Source: Heligmosomoides polygyrus polygyrus (Eukaryota; Nematoda; Chromadorea; Rhabditida; Heligmosomidae). Taken from it: a stretch of 64,000 nucleotides of DNA. Both the position numbers and the translations under genes were made by a program. A model generated the notes under the pieces. That model saw nothing but the letters and a program-made list of their open reading frames with translations, had not been told where the DNA came from and searched no databases. Positions 24,701 through 35,894 of the stretch are shown piece after piece (positions within the stretch are counted from its first letter, which is position 1; each line of letters starts with the position of its first letter). The stretch is from NCBI GenBank assembly GCA_947396885.1, contig OX377202.1, positions 77,038,643 to 77,102,642 of the forward strand, in the 5' to 3' direction.

Positions 24701-27700
24701 TGAATGCTCTTCCTTTTGAAGGAAAGTAAGACGACTACGCAGGGAACACGAAAACCTGGAGGGAAATTTCTGGCATGTTACTTCAACAAAATAGGTTTAT
24801 CTCTATTAGCTGGATAGCCGCATAAACTTGAGATCGAGCGACAACTTTTGAGCTCCACGAGGTAATGTTCCAACCAAGCTCGCGCCGTCACTCGAATTGA
24901 AGCCCTGCTTCAATCTATCGGTGATGATGAATAAAGTAGTAGTTATAGGTTGGCAGGTGGCTGCGCAGCGTCGATAGCTATGACCAAGCCCGGTGCTTGG
25001 AACCGGTTCTCGCCTTAGAAACCCGCAATCGAAATCATTCGATGAGTGACCCTGGAGAAACTGCAGTCGGGCGCGTCGCTGGGAGTGATAGCCTTTACCT
25101 TGACCATCGCAGCAGAAATACAGGCGATTTTCTTCGATTCACTGCTTTCGACGCTAGTACACCACCCCCCCCCCCCCCCAACTATTACAACTAGTACGGT
25201 TAGTAGTCAACTAGAGTACTAAGTTCCCTAACGTTGTACATACTGTTGTTAATTACGTTACAGAAATTTGCACGGAACAATAACAAGTGTACCTCTCCTG
25301 TCATCCAGCAAGCCCAAGAAAAGGGACTGAGGAGCTGTGCGGCCAACGCCCTACTACCAACACACAAATTTAAGCAGCGCTAACCGGCTTCTGTACTCGG
25401 CCAGGTCGTCACGAAGACGAGCCACTTTGACATCGATCTCGGCCTTTCTTCTGGCGGAGTCATCGATGTCTTTGCGAGCAGTAGACAGCGATTCGGAGTA
25501 CTTGATCTGAAAGACATGATGATGAGGGATACAATCAAGCACACCTGGAACTATGGGAACAAAGCGAACCTTGATTTCGGAAGTGTCTTTTCCCCACTTT
25601 CCTCGCAGCTCGTCCAAGTCGGCGACCAGTTTTCGGTTCTGCTCCTCCAGGCGCTTCACTCTGTCAATGTAGTTGCCCAGACGGTCGTTCAAACCCTGCA
25701 ACATAGAAGTTCTTCGAGAGCTTTTCGATTAGCCGGCGAGACACGCACCTGGAGCTCTTTCTTCTCCTTGTCGGTGGCCTCGAGAAAGGACTTGGCGGCG
25801 TTGGCGGAGAGGGCCGGCGAGATGCCTCCGATGGTCGCCGAGCCCATCTCGGTCACCATCTTCAGCACTCTTCCTGAACGAGCACGGTCTCATGGCGGTT
25901 CTCCGACGGGTACGATCTCCCTCTGCCAGCCATCCCGGCCAGGCCGCAATTAGTCACCTCCAATCGCATCAAACCCCTCCGCGGCGCCTTGCCGTCGTCA
26001 CACTAATGCGCGCAGGCCGGCGAGAATTCCGAGAAAACAATCACTTATTGTCTTCTCCCCCTCGAATTTCCAGTTCTCGCTCGGCGCCTGTTTGAGCAGC
26101 AACACCTTGCACTACAACTGTCGTCCCACAATGGGAGACGTCAGCTACATAGGACTGGGTTACCCCAACCACTTGATCATGCATAACGCCTTTCGAATCC
26201 TCATCTTTTAATCAAAAATAGCAGATTTTGAAGACCCATTGAAGCACTAGCAACCATACGGTAATATTGGTTCACCCGTCATTGCAGAGCTACAAGTAGT
26301 GATGACAATGGCACTAAACTTTGCTTACATTTATACGTTAAAACATTAACAAGTTCTCAGGAGATCACTGAAAAGAAAACGAAAAGCTCTTCGTGGAAAG
26401 CTTTTCGTAAATCATTTTTAAGAGCAAAGTTCACTACTCGTTTACTTGTACTCCAGGAACTTCAGTCAATTACATTCACTTATTAAGGAGATGTTCTGTA
26501 GAAATTTTTAAGTATAATGCGTCCGATTTTGACTGAAAACTCCCCTTGAAACATTTCAGCGCATTTATAAAAGCTCTATAGAAACACTGGCAGAGTAGTT
26601 AACACTTTATGTTGAATTATAGGACTCTCGGGCCAGACTGTCAATCCAATGTGATCAGCAATTCCTAAACTTTCCGCCACGTCTGAAAGTTCGGTGGTGA
26701 AATTAGTTTTGCCTAATAATGATTCTGAGACGAACGCGGTTTATGAAAGCACCCAAATATTGCAGGACATTTTTCTAAGTGTTACAGTACAGATATTACG
26801 ATTAGTATGCCTAATACTGCAGTAATTGCGATTATTGATTCGATTACTATGTAGAGGCTTTGCAGTCAACGATTTTAACCACAATTAGTAAATCATATTG
26901 CGGTATCAAGTACCAATCTGGTTGTTATTTAACGGTGAAATGCCGCGTCCTTGAACTAAAGTGAAAATTTCGAAATATTTTATGAGTGTTTTAATAAGAG
27001 AAAGAGTTCGGTGGGGTTGACTCTATAAGACGCCTTCAAGCTCATATACATCGTAGTCCTAATGGACTGGCCCCTGACGTGCTTCTTCTGACGAGCAACC
27101 ACTAGAATTTCCAAGAGACTAATGCAAGTTGAAGCTCTCCTTCGTGCTCCACGTCACGATCCATTTGTAGGTCTAGCAGGGTTAGCGATACCCTCGAATG
27201 CTACTGGTATTTTGGTAAGTCTGCTGGCCGCACTCGATTCTTCGACACTGAGAGTTAGGTTAGATGGTAGGCGAGGCCCACCGAAGACTACGGGCTAAGA
27301 GTTCAGGGAACCCGATTTAAACTTTACAACGGAGTGCTGAGTTTACAGGGTGTGGTTTCACATGATTCAATACCCCAAACGGTACGATACCGAAATCCTT
27401 CAAGACAACAGTGAATTCCAAACTCCAGGGCGGGGATGAATAAGCAGTGCCGACTCAAGAAGTGAGGACACAAGCCTCCAAGGCAATGAGAATTTATCAA
27501 AAGGAATAGCAGAAGACAGTTCAGGGGTCAGAATGCACATCGAGGCAGACGCTGGTAAGCAATTGAAGAACAGAGCCGAAGGGCAGCACATACCTCCAGA
27601 GGTGGAGGTCTTCGTGGTGGTGGTCGTCGTCTCTTCAGGCATGGTAGGCGAATGAAAGCAGACCGAGTGCGAGCGGTGCGGCGTGTGGGGAGGGGGTTCT

Positions 27701-30700
27701 GCTGTCTGCGACCGTAACAGTAAGCGCAGGCGCAAGCGCCGGCACGACGTAGTGAGAGATATTCCTGACCGCACCTATCCCCAAGGTCTTTCCCGTATGT
27801 TGTTCATCACCAGTCGTCTCCGTTATCGACGAATCGATCATCGCCACAGCCGATCTGCACGCGCCCCGGCGACCACTTCGTTCGACGGCTTCCGAAGTGC
27901 GAACCGCCGAATCAGCATAATCCCCACCGGGGTTCGCCCCCGAACGGGAGGAGCGCCGCGTGCTGCTAACGGTCGCTTACCTGAGTAGGACGACATGGCG
28001 GCGCTGGCGACGGCCTGGGACGAGCTCGAGCGGCACGGCAGGACAGGATTGCATGACTGTGCGAGCCGCAGCCGCCTCAGTGTTTGCGCTCGATTGTGTG
28101 CGGTCCGATGTTTCACTCAGCTCACTCGCGCCCAGCTCGCCCCGGGTCAGGAAGCCGGACGAGGAAAACCATCGAAAGTACAGTCCTTTTCACGCTACAC
28201 GCCCACAGACCTCGAACAAGCCACGTAGAGCGGCTACTCGGCGAGAGGATCAGCTCTGAGAAGGCTTTTCTCGGTCCCCTTCTCTCCAACTCGTCCATCA
28301 CGTACAGTGATCAAGTATCTTCTGAGAATGTTTAGTTGTTACAAACGATATCCCGCTTTTATTCACAGAGGGTGGACTGTCAGTGCCCCGAACGGCCAGA
28401 GGGGCATCGTCTCAAGGTAATAGTATTGGAGCCCGGCCTTGCACGGTTAAGCTTTTTGAAATCCGATAAAATAATTAAATGTCCAACCGATGGACAATTT
28501 AGTATTTAACCCTTCCCAGAAGGGCCTCGAATGGCCAGGGGAAGCTGACGCCTCATGTTTCACAGTTCTTCTCTCTAGTCTGAAAATAATCCACTGACCC
28601 CGGATGAATGGAAGGCTTAATTGACCTAGGCGGAACTCGAACAAAGAACATGGACTCGGGAACATACGGTTTCCCGTGCCTCCCCTTCCTGCGCTGCTGC
28701 ACTCCGTTGAAAACCAACATCCAGAGTAATTTCATGCACAGCTATATAGACCTCAAGGTATTCTAGTTCTTCATCAGTTCACGTTTTCAGCAGTTTTTAC
28801 GCTTTTGTCGAGCTTATTCTTTACTGCCAGTGCAATAGGACCAGACAACTAATGAGCAGACGAAAAGACAAATGCGTTATGGCTAGAAGGATTCTGAAAA
28901 TCTGCAAAAAGTTAGCAAGACGTACAAGGAACTCGCGAAAAACATTACGCCAACCTAGAAAATTGCTTTGGCTACCCTGTCTTTATATTATTGCTGTACA
29001 CCTTATTTTATTGTTCTGAGAGACTGCAAATACTACATACAGTGGCGCATAAGTCTTGCAACAAAATTTGACGATCTGAATGAGACATTTTTCTCTACAG
29101 TCCTTGCCACTTCGTACCCCAAAAGCCTGCACTACACACCATAGAAAAAGGTTCTGATGTCGTCTTTAAAACCGATGAGGAACAAAATCCCTCAGAAACC
29201 TCAGCAACTCTGTCTGCGAAGCTACTCACAAAGTGTAGTCTTAGCTGCTGCGCTCCTTCGGAATCCGCAGATGTTCTGAATCGTATTAAATTTGGCCCAT
29301 TCTAGCCGATTTTACAGGACTAAGTTTTGTTACTATATTTGTAGTGCACCCTGTATAGAAGCATTCAAATTGATAGAATCACCAAAAGCGTTTGTAAAAG
29401 CTAGAATTTAGCAGACTTGTACGTATGTGCACCCTCAAAGCTTTCAATGTGGATGTTAAGATTTCAATGAGTTCAAAACATTTTCCGTTCTTGATTTCAT
29501 GAAGTGATGAGATGGTACATAATAAAGAGTCAAGTTTGAAAACATGTTGGTGTTCAATATAAAGGTGTGATGCGTGGAACAATACACCAATTTTGAAGAG
29601 TGTTTAGACAGGCTGAAAATTCTGCGATTTAAAAAGCGCTGGCCAAAGTTAAACAAACAGAAATTTCTGCAGAAAAGTCGACTTGAATAAAGGTTACACT
29701 CGCAACCATTTTGAGCTGCTATGGCTGCGCATAGATTAACTCCTTGAGGTTCTTTACTGAGAAGAGAACTGGATAATCTGAGCATATTTTAAAAGGATGG
29801 TGAGAAGGTGGGCTACTGCACCCAAATAATCTGAAAAATTTCGGCAAAACGAACTATTCATTCAACTTTGGTAGCTGCGTTCGATTTACATTTTTTTCTC
29901 AACCGTTTTTCATCTATGTCTATTCACAAACATTTTCCTAGGTACTCCTCGAAACCTTTCTGATACTATTGTGGATGTTTCAAGCAAACGTAACAGATGT
30001 ATATATGTTTGTATCCCTAAATCTCAAGAAGAAAGCAACGTCTTCCTTTATCAGGGGCCTTGGAGGGGGGGGGGGGCAGAAATTCCTTGCTTTTCTGTCT
30101 TTCTAGTTCACATCGAGACGAAATCGAGAAAATGTAACTGTGAGCAGTCGCACCTGTTTCAAGGATCCAACAGTTCTCGTCTTTTCTAAGAATTTGACTC
30201 ACAGGACTGGAGGGGTTGGGGGAGGGTTGCAGTAACCTTAATAAAAGGGTGTCGTTACTATACTGCAACAATTGAAAGTTTGCAGGAAAAGCATGAAGCA
30301 CCTCCAGCAGGATGGCATTGTATTTCGCGTTGATATACACTGTTAGAAAGCTTGAGCAACCTTTGAGGACTTTACTCAAAAGGGTGAGAAATTAGGAACT
30401 CGGAGCTTACTGTATGAAGGCATCTGGGTTCGTTTCCGAAGCAGCGAGCAAAGCGAGCAGATGGCGAGAAGCTGATATCAGCTCCGATCACATTCCAGGC
30501 TCTCGCAAAAGCACCGCAGAACGTTGTACATTCCTGTGTGGCTTGCAGAGCCGTTACGATTCAGCACTTCACTGAGATTTGACATTTGCATGGTCAACCT
30601 CTTCCGTCCACGCAACCCCGGTATCACTTGCTGGAGCAGGCAAAAACCTCGTCCGTTGGGCTAAATGACGGCGCCACAGCTCAGTTTCATCCCCAAATGT

Positions 30701-33700
30701 ACCGCCCAGAGGCTGACCTCTCTTGCACTACGCCCGCGGAGAACTTAGTACTAGAATTCATCAGGAGGATTATCCATTCATGTTGATTATTAGCTTGGTC
30801 CCAGATCACCGACTAGTTCTTCTAAGAAATATCCGTCACAGGTTACAGGACATTCAGGAGCTCTGCTCCAGACTTCTCCAAACCAAACTTCGAAATGATC
30901 AGTCGTAACGCACGCCACACCATTTCGAATGGTCCTTTAGTCCACTCCCTTCCAATCCAGCTATTTAGGTTTGGGTTGTATTATATATACAATTTTCACG
31001 TCAAATGGAACACTTTTAAAACCAAATTGAAAACTTTTCAGATCAAAGTGGACACTATCCTAGGCCAGCTCGACGCTTTTGAAATCAAACTGAACATTTC
31101 TGAAAATAAAATCAGCGTCCTCTCTTAAAGTAGAGACCCTTCAACACCGCTAGAACACTTTTTGTTCTTGGAAACTTGAATATAACTCTTTTGCAATTTT
31201 CTAACTCACCTGTACCAATGGGAGAACACACTGTTTGAAAGTTCATGGCATTCTCATTTTTCGGGGAAAAATAATAAAGTATATTTTTTAAAGCGCAGCA
31301 GCGATCACTATATGTGTTGAAAAAAGAGATTGCCTTCAACTCAACTAGATCGTAGTAATGGTTACTTGATTGATGTGTTTTTTTATAACCGATCTGGTTT
31401 TACCGTTAACATCTATGAGAAAAAATAATGAGAAATAATGAAACTTCACGCCAACAAAATTTGTGCTATCCATCAACTGAATATCGAGACGGTCTATTTA
31501 AGTTCATGGAGCTATCTATACTTTTAACAGAATGAATGATTGTTGCTTTCCTGCGCTTTAAAACGAAATGTAGCACATTATTTGTCCTTGAAAAACAAAA
31601 TTTTCATAAATTTTCAAACAATGTGTGCACTTATTGGAACATTTGAAGTTTCGAAATTCAACAAAGTTCATACTAAATTTCCCTTGAACTAAGAATTATT
31701 CGAACCTTTCGGAGAGTCTCTACTTTACTATGGAAGAAGCTAGTTTAGATTTGCAAGATATTCAGTTTGATTTCGAAAGCGACACGCTTGATTAGAACAG
31801 TGTCCAATTTGACGTGAAAATGGTGTATGTATACACAGTATACCGGCAAACGTGTTTCCTAATGGAATAGTTCCTCGAAAACAGGAATACAAACCACTGG
31901 CGCTTCTACCAGTGGCAGAAGTTTCGCTTCCCTCACAAGCCCAAAGCAAGTATATATCACATGGGTAACTCGCAATCGCCGGCTCCATCACAAACGGCGC
32001 TTGTTCGTAGGAAATGCTATTCCCACCGCGTCGAGTGGAGCCCTTCAACGTTGACCGAAAAACTGCTCTGATCGAGGACGACGTGTCAGAGGGATATCGG
32101 GGATGACTTGTGGCGCAGACCACGTTCAAGGCCGTTAATTCAACGCACGTTTTAAGGCGCGACGAATTCGTGTGTGTGCGCGCACTTTGACGCCACGAGG
32201 CCGATGGGGTCAGCCACACCCGTGCTGGACACAACGCCCATTTCTCCACCCAAGGAGTGACTCAGTTGTATTCAAACCTGTGATTCGATGGGTCGAAGAT
32301 TTCTTGGTCACTCTTTCATTACGTTGTGGGGTCTGTTGTTTTCCGATCCTGCTTCAACGAGAAGTTCCAACTCAAGGCATATTTAGCGCGAAGTTCAGTG
32401 GCGATGATGTGGAGAGCTAAGAGGTTGTTCAGAAACCTAAGGGAGCTGTCAGAAATTCCCGACTGGTTTCTTACAGGGCTCTGACGCTCATTCCTCAATA
32501 TCACCTCAATGGACGGCTTCCACGCGTCGGAAAGCAGATGGGTGAAAAGCCAGCAGACAATCTTTATCCCTCTCTAGATCCGAAGCGAAATGCTCTCAGA
32601 GGGTAGTGTCAACTTCTGCTCGAAGCTCCAGGGGTACAAGTCTCCTAATTGTGCTTCAGATTTCCAAACTTTGTCATGTTTAAGTAGCTATTTATTGAAG
32701 CAGCAAAAGTGATACAAGCTCGTGGTAACTACAATCATGTGCACACTGAGTCAAGGTTCCTGGTTCGGCTTCTTCCCAGGCCTAGTCCTTCCAGCCCTCC
32801 TGGATCAATGAATTGGTCACTTATCTGGGAGATGAAGTGCTGACTTGTTCGTCGCCCGGTAACAATAATTCATTGTAGAAGCCACATACACATTCAAACT
32901 ACCTTCACAATATCCAGGAAAAGTAGAGTGAGTGGCACCTTCCACAAGGAATTGACTAACGCGAGGCTTTATCCTTTAGCGAATAAAAATAGTACCAGAA
33001 TTCCTATCCATAGTTAACCTTCAAGTGAAACCTGTGGACGTAGAAACACGGTAAAAGTCTTAACGGATTAGCAGACGTGCCCCCACCCCACGAGAAGGCC
33101 ATACCCCAATACAGCTTGTTATCTTTTGTATAGAGAGCCGCGGGTGACGAAGTCAGTTGAAAGTCTGATCTCGCACACACCTCGAATCGATTCATGGCTC
33201 AAGTCCCGGTCACGCCCTTTGCTCTCCGAAATGGATGACATAGCACCAGTTTCGTCTAGGAAGGGTGAAATGCAGTTCATGTGGCCCCGCGATATCGTGT
33301 AAAAGCATGTGCGCGGTACATAAATGAGAACTTTGTTTGAAACAGATTCTATTTTATATATCAAAAATGCCGCATGCATGCTATGAGCGACACCATCCCT
33401 GTTGGTTGTTCCTGATGTCAGCCTGTTAGAGAATTAAGTTAGTAAAGCAATATCAGGTGCTGACCACGAATGTATGACGGCACATATTGTGATGGAATCT
33501 TGCAGCATAGTAACCGTCTCCTCACAGATTCGTGAAGCAGCAATCCGTACCGTTTAAGGCTCCAACTTGGAATCTGAGACCATGCGAATTTCTTGCGCTA
33601 CAAAAACCGCGCCATTCCGGAGCTAATCATAGGAGCAGCAGTGGACAGTGCAGCTTACCAGCATAGTCTTTATGATGAGCCATCGGGGAGTTGTTATAAC

Positions 33701-35888
33701 AAGGTCCGTCTGAAGGAAGGTGACGAAATAAACTGCTATTTTTTTTACATTTCCGCCCTATTTTAGTTCAATTTAGAAATTTCAGAGAAACTTCTCACGT
33801 CCCTTGGTTTTAGCACCCTCTTGTTAGAGCGACGTTCATGTTCTAAATGTTCGCCTAACGTTCACAAAATCTCAGGCTTGTGGCTAAATTGAAACAACAA
33901 CAAAAAACCACTGTTTTGGAGATACCAGCCAGCATTGACAAAACAGCAACAGTTTTCATTTGGTGGTGAAATTTAGCCACAGAACGAGGTCCTGTACTGG
34001 CTAAATTTCGGCCAAACGTGCCCAGTGGATTCGTTCTCCCCAGTAGAGAAAATTCTCGGTTACACAGCGCCTTTAAGTGTGGATGATAATTGCATGAACA
34101 TTGCAGAGCTGTGGTCAGAGCTCCACTATTTCTCTGGTGGGTGATCGGGATTATGATTTCATGTAATTGGGTCAATGTTTAGTAACGAATCTCATGGTTC
34201 TTATGTACAAGTTCACCTTAGCACACACACCTCTAAAGTTCCCTCTGCGTTGCCAACGACAAAGCTTGCTCAGGCCTTTCTATGTAGCCAATGTTTTAAA
34301 TATCATACATCAATAAAATGGTATAGAATTATTGCTAGTAGAAAGCCCCATCTTTCTTTGGGATGGGCCACACATTGTAGCTTCGCAGTATTTCTTGGAG
34401 GACTATTGCATGCATTTTATGCCTTTGAGTACGTTGCAAGCGCAAATTATAGAATTGTCGAAAATTTCTAGCACTACCGATTTCATCATAACCCCAGGGT
34501 ATATTTAACCTGAAGGGCTCTGAACCCATAGTCGATGTATGATGCTATGCGAAATCACTGCGCGGCAACTGCTCTCCAATTTCATAGCAGGGGCTCAAGT
34601 TTGTTGAATAGCTAGTTATAGTGACACAGTGCACATCATAATTACTCAACTGCGTAAGGAAGGAGAACATCCACTTCTATCAGGCGAAGGTTAGAAAACA
34701 CATTTATATGTGAAGACATCTCTTTTTCTCAGTGGTATCGTGGAATTTACTGCGTACCGAATGGTAAGCTGGATGGCAAGAAGACAAGACATCAACAAAA
34801 AAACTTTCCGGAAACTCTTGTCACTCTTCCAGTTCTTGCGGTTTTTATGGTCAACCAGTCTGAAGTTATAGAAGCAACAAAGGCGCTCACTGAAAGTAGC
34901 ATTGCTTCGCCTAAGTTCAAAAGGCTATATCCTTACGCTTAGGTGTTGTGTGTACGCGCCAAGAAAGTTGCTCGAGAGTGGTTGCGAAATTGGCGAATTT
35001 CATACATACCACGCTATAACTTGGCTGGTTTTTGCAAAACCGCTTCATGCTATGCAGTTTTTTTATAGTTTTTTTAAAGCTCTTATTTGCCCTCCAGCAA
35101 TACGTTCGTACGCTGTCAAATTGTAGTTAGCCTAAGTATGAGGAAGAAAGATAATATACCTTTTCATAAATTTGGATAAAATGATTCCTACGGAAACAAT
35201 GGCTTAACAATTATATGGAAGAATCCAAATCAAGGGCTTTTCTCAGCTAACAGAAGATTTGTTTCTGTATAACATGCCTTCTTTTTTAGTTGTATAGCCA
35301 ATCATAGAGTTGTTGCGTGTTTCACTTGTCGGCTTTGTTGTTTGCTCTTGGCTTAAATAAACATAAACATAAACATAAACATTTGAATTGCTTTGAAGCA
35401 CCTCAATCTAACCTCACTCCCGGCAGGTTCAGTAAGAACATGTAGGATCTGACCTTTCCTTTTGTACAGCAACAGCTAAACGCATCGTAGAGGAAAAGAT
35501 ACTGAAGAGTTCCACTTAAAATAGCGCGCTCTTTCCTGATCAATGGCGTGACTGTTGCAGTGAATGTTGCAAATTCCTGTCGGAAGCGTGCTGGAATTAT
35601 ACTCGCGGCTTTACGAGACCGTCGTTCTGCATAAATTCACCGGCGGACTTCTCGTAGCCGCTCACTTTTTTCATCTTTTGAGCGGCTGATACGGTGTTAG
35701 CTGCTCCCTCACTTGATTGCATAATAAACGGCTTTTTTTAGCCCGCGCTTACCTCCGCCGCCACCGCCGGTGCCGCCGGTGGCAAAGTTGCCGCTCTGAC
35801 GAGACTGAGATCGAACAGCAGTCCTCGGCTGGATCGTGGAACGGTACTGGATCTCATACTCCTCGGACGCCGATTCCGATTTCGACAT
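15718..35888 (-). CDS. ifb-1: Cytoplasmic intermediate filament protein IFB-1, isoform A
   Basis: The first exon (35888-35753) joins a common body: 25873-25749, 25695-25570, 25506-25385, 22998-22894, 22835-22754, 22701-22619, 22285-22187, 22130-22058, 22003-21836, 21427-21341, 21287-21196, 20789-20660, 20533-20462, 16046-15939 and 15882-15718. All phases agree and the product is 590 aa. The helix-initiation motif [20 protein letters not shown] is at about 88-107 and the helix-termination motif [12 protein letters not shown] ends near 432. Coil 1B has the long nematode/lamin-like form, and a lamin-tail domain closes the protein ([20 protein letters not shown] to TQKTIQTGV). In C. elegans, IFB-1 pairs with IFA proteins in epidermal fibrous organelles that tie muscle to cuticle and is essential. 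One 4.4-kb intron (16047-20461) holds two mariners. Everything seen points to a functional gene. Confidence 0.95.
16196..16444 (+). mobile_element. Old SINE copy (main family)
   Basis: A diverged copy with GTAGCGTCGTCGGCTTCG at the head, CTGTCTAGGAAGGATAAG in the body, GACTACCGCAAGTCATTAT, and a CCCTTTA tail. A mariner has inserted directly at the tail end. It lies in the ifb-1 intron between 16046 and 20462, antisense to the gene. Confidence 0.65.
16447..17327 (-). mobile_element. Internally deleted mariner with intact terminal repeats
   Basis: The 881-bp element is bounded by TA and terminal inverted repeats of about 35 bp that begin CCAGGCTGTCCAATAATT at both ends. The - strand frame starting at 17159 encodes the N-terminal HTH ([34 protein letters not shown]). 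A second frame encodes the C-terminal catalytic part ([47 protein letters not shown]). The segment with the first catalytic Asp is missing and the two parts are out of frame. This is a non-autonomous derivative that a related active transposase could still move. It lies in an ifb-1 intron, in the same orientation as the gene. Confidence 0.88.
16474..17159 (-). pseudogene. Mariner transposase, internal deletion and frameshift
   Basis: The two halves described for the surrounding element total about 230 codons, against about 340-350 for a full mariner transposase. The usual HDNARPH block reads HDYARPH, so the second catalytic Asp itself is kept. GC content is clearly higher than in the surrounding intron, which suggests a recently arrived sequence. 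Confidence 0.8.
18260..19539 (+). mobile_element. Full-length mariner, 1280 bp
   Basis: The terminal inverted repeats begin TTAGGTTGTAACGAAT on the left and TTAGGCTGTAACGAAA on the right (as complement) and run on through AAATGGCACTG. TA flanks both sides (18258-18259 and 19540-19541). The length equals that of typical complete mariners. The element lies in the same ifb-1 intron as the 881-bp mariner, in the opposite orientation, and belongs to a different subfamily judging by its repeats and transposase. Confidence 0.88.
18446..19436 (+). pseudogene. Mariner transposase with two frameshifts
   Basis: ATG at 18446 opens a long frame. It holds the N-terminal HTH ([20 protein letters not shown]), a linker ([20 protein letters not shown]) and the first catalytic block ([16 protein letters not shown]). 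The frame shifts near 19020 after VTVWWC and again near 19190 just after HDNARP, where a stop follows. The last segment holds [18 protein letters not shown]. Both breaks look like single-base losses. All three catalytic Asp positions are still recognisable, so inactivation is fairly recent. Confidence 0.85.
23636..23905 (+). mobile_element. Old SINE copy (main family)
   Basis: GGTGTAGCGCAGTCGGCAGC marks the head. The body shows TCGGGAAGGATAATGCACTG and the 3' part shows GAAGAAGGGATTCATCAACG. It is strongly diverged and lies in the 2.4-kb ifb-1 intron 22999-25384. Confidence 0.65.
27594..27642 (-). CDS. ifb-1: ifb-1 proximal first exon (head B)
   Basis: ATG at 27642 opens 16 codons, [16 protein letters not shown], plus one base before a GTATGT donor. 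The phase equals that of head A and matches the common exon at 25873, giving a 561-aa isoform with a short Thr-rich head. C. elegans ifb-1 is known to make two isoforms (IFB-1A and IFB-1B) with different heads, and this exon fits the short-head class. The upstream DNA must act as an internal promoter within the large intron of isoform A. Confidence 0.8.
27981..27996 (-). CDS. ifb-1: ifb-1 candidate third first exon (micro-head MSSYS)
   Basis: ATG at 27996 in a GCGCCGCC context is followed by four codons (MSSYS in total) and one base, then a strong GTAAGC donor. The phase is identical to the other two heads, so splicing to 25873 keeps the frame and rebuilds glycine. The predicted isoform is 550 aa. 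With only 16 coding bases, chance occurrence cannot be excluded. The GC-rich setting and exact phase make it plausible. Confidence 0.5.
28520..28690 (-). mobile_element. SINE fragment (main family)
   Basis: The stretch GACCCCGGATGAATGGAAGG followed by TTGACCTAGGCGG matches the reversed body/head junction of the SINE family. The head is lost. It is within the large ifb-1 intron. Confidence 0.5.
29040..29353. mobile_element. MITE-like element with Tc1-type ends
   Basis: A 314-bp unit is flanked by TA. The left end is CAGTGGCGCATAAGTC, followed by GCAACAAAATTT; the right end (complement) is CAGGGTGCACTACAAA, followed by GTAACAAAACTT. The ends are imperfect inverted repeats of the style seen in the Tc1-like element at 11.7 kb (CAGGGTGC). 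There is no coding capacity. Confidence 0.5.
31040..31815. mobile_element. Foldback-type element with long inverted repeats
   Basis: The arm at about 31040-31136 (TCAAAGTGGACACTATCC, GAAATCAAACTGAACATTTC, TAAAGTAGAGACCCTTC) is matched in reverse complement by about 31702-31815 (TCAAATTGGACACTGTTC, GAAATCAAACTGAATATCTT, TAAAGTAGAGACTCTCC). Outside them TTTTCACGTCAAAT is also shared. The 560-bp middle has no protein-coding signal. It lies within the ifb-1 large intron. Confidence 0.6.
32745..32985 (+). mobile_element. Old SINE copy (main family)
   Basis: AAGGTTCCTGGTTCGGCTTC (B box) is followed by TTCCCAGGCC, GAAGTGCTGACTTGTTCGTC, TTCACAATATCCAGGAAAAG and a GGCTTTATCCTTTA tail. The A-box half is lost. 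Confidence 0.7.
35350..35382 (+). repeat. Short CATAAA tandem array
   Basis: Four tandem copies of ATAAAC follow TTAAATAAA. The pattern resembles the 3' tail of a retroposon, but no body is recognisable upstream. Confidence 0.5.
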
Positions 35889-35894
35889 CTCCAC
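35753..35894 (-). CDS. ifb-1: ifb-1 distal first exon (head A)
   Basis: The acceptor TTTTCAG at 35901-35895 is followed by GTGGAG and the ATG at 35888, which suggests trans-splicing or an upstream non-coding exon. The exon encodes a 45-residue head starting [17 protein letters not shown] and ending in a Gly-rich run ([11 protein letters not shown]). It stops one base into a glycine codon at a GTAAGC donor. That phase fits the first common exon at 25873. Confidence 0.9.

Larger units (their letters stand above)
28700..35750. other. Large first intron of ifb-1 isoform A
   Basis: Apart from the repeats listed separately (a MITE-like unit at 29.0 kb, an inverted-repeat element at 31.0-31.8 kb, SINE copies), this AT-rich interval holds no recognisable gene. 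Short open frames on both strands lack domains and splice support. It probably contains regulatory DNA for the two proximal first exons, but no specific site can be named. Confidence 0.55.

Noticed and set aside
27683..28259. GC-rich open frames on both strands upstream of ifb-1 head B
   Set aside because: They lack domains and lie in the probable internal promoter region; only the two short first exons have splice support.
30062..30077. Poly-G run (and poly-C runs near 25166, 44566 and 45045)
   Set aside because: Simple homopolymers without associated structure; possible assembly-length errors but not features in themselves.
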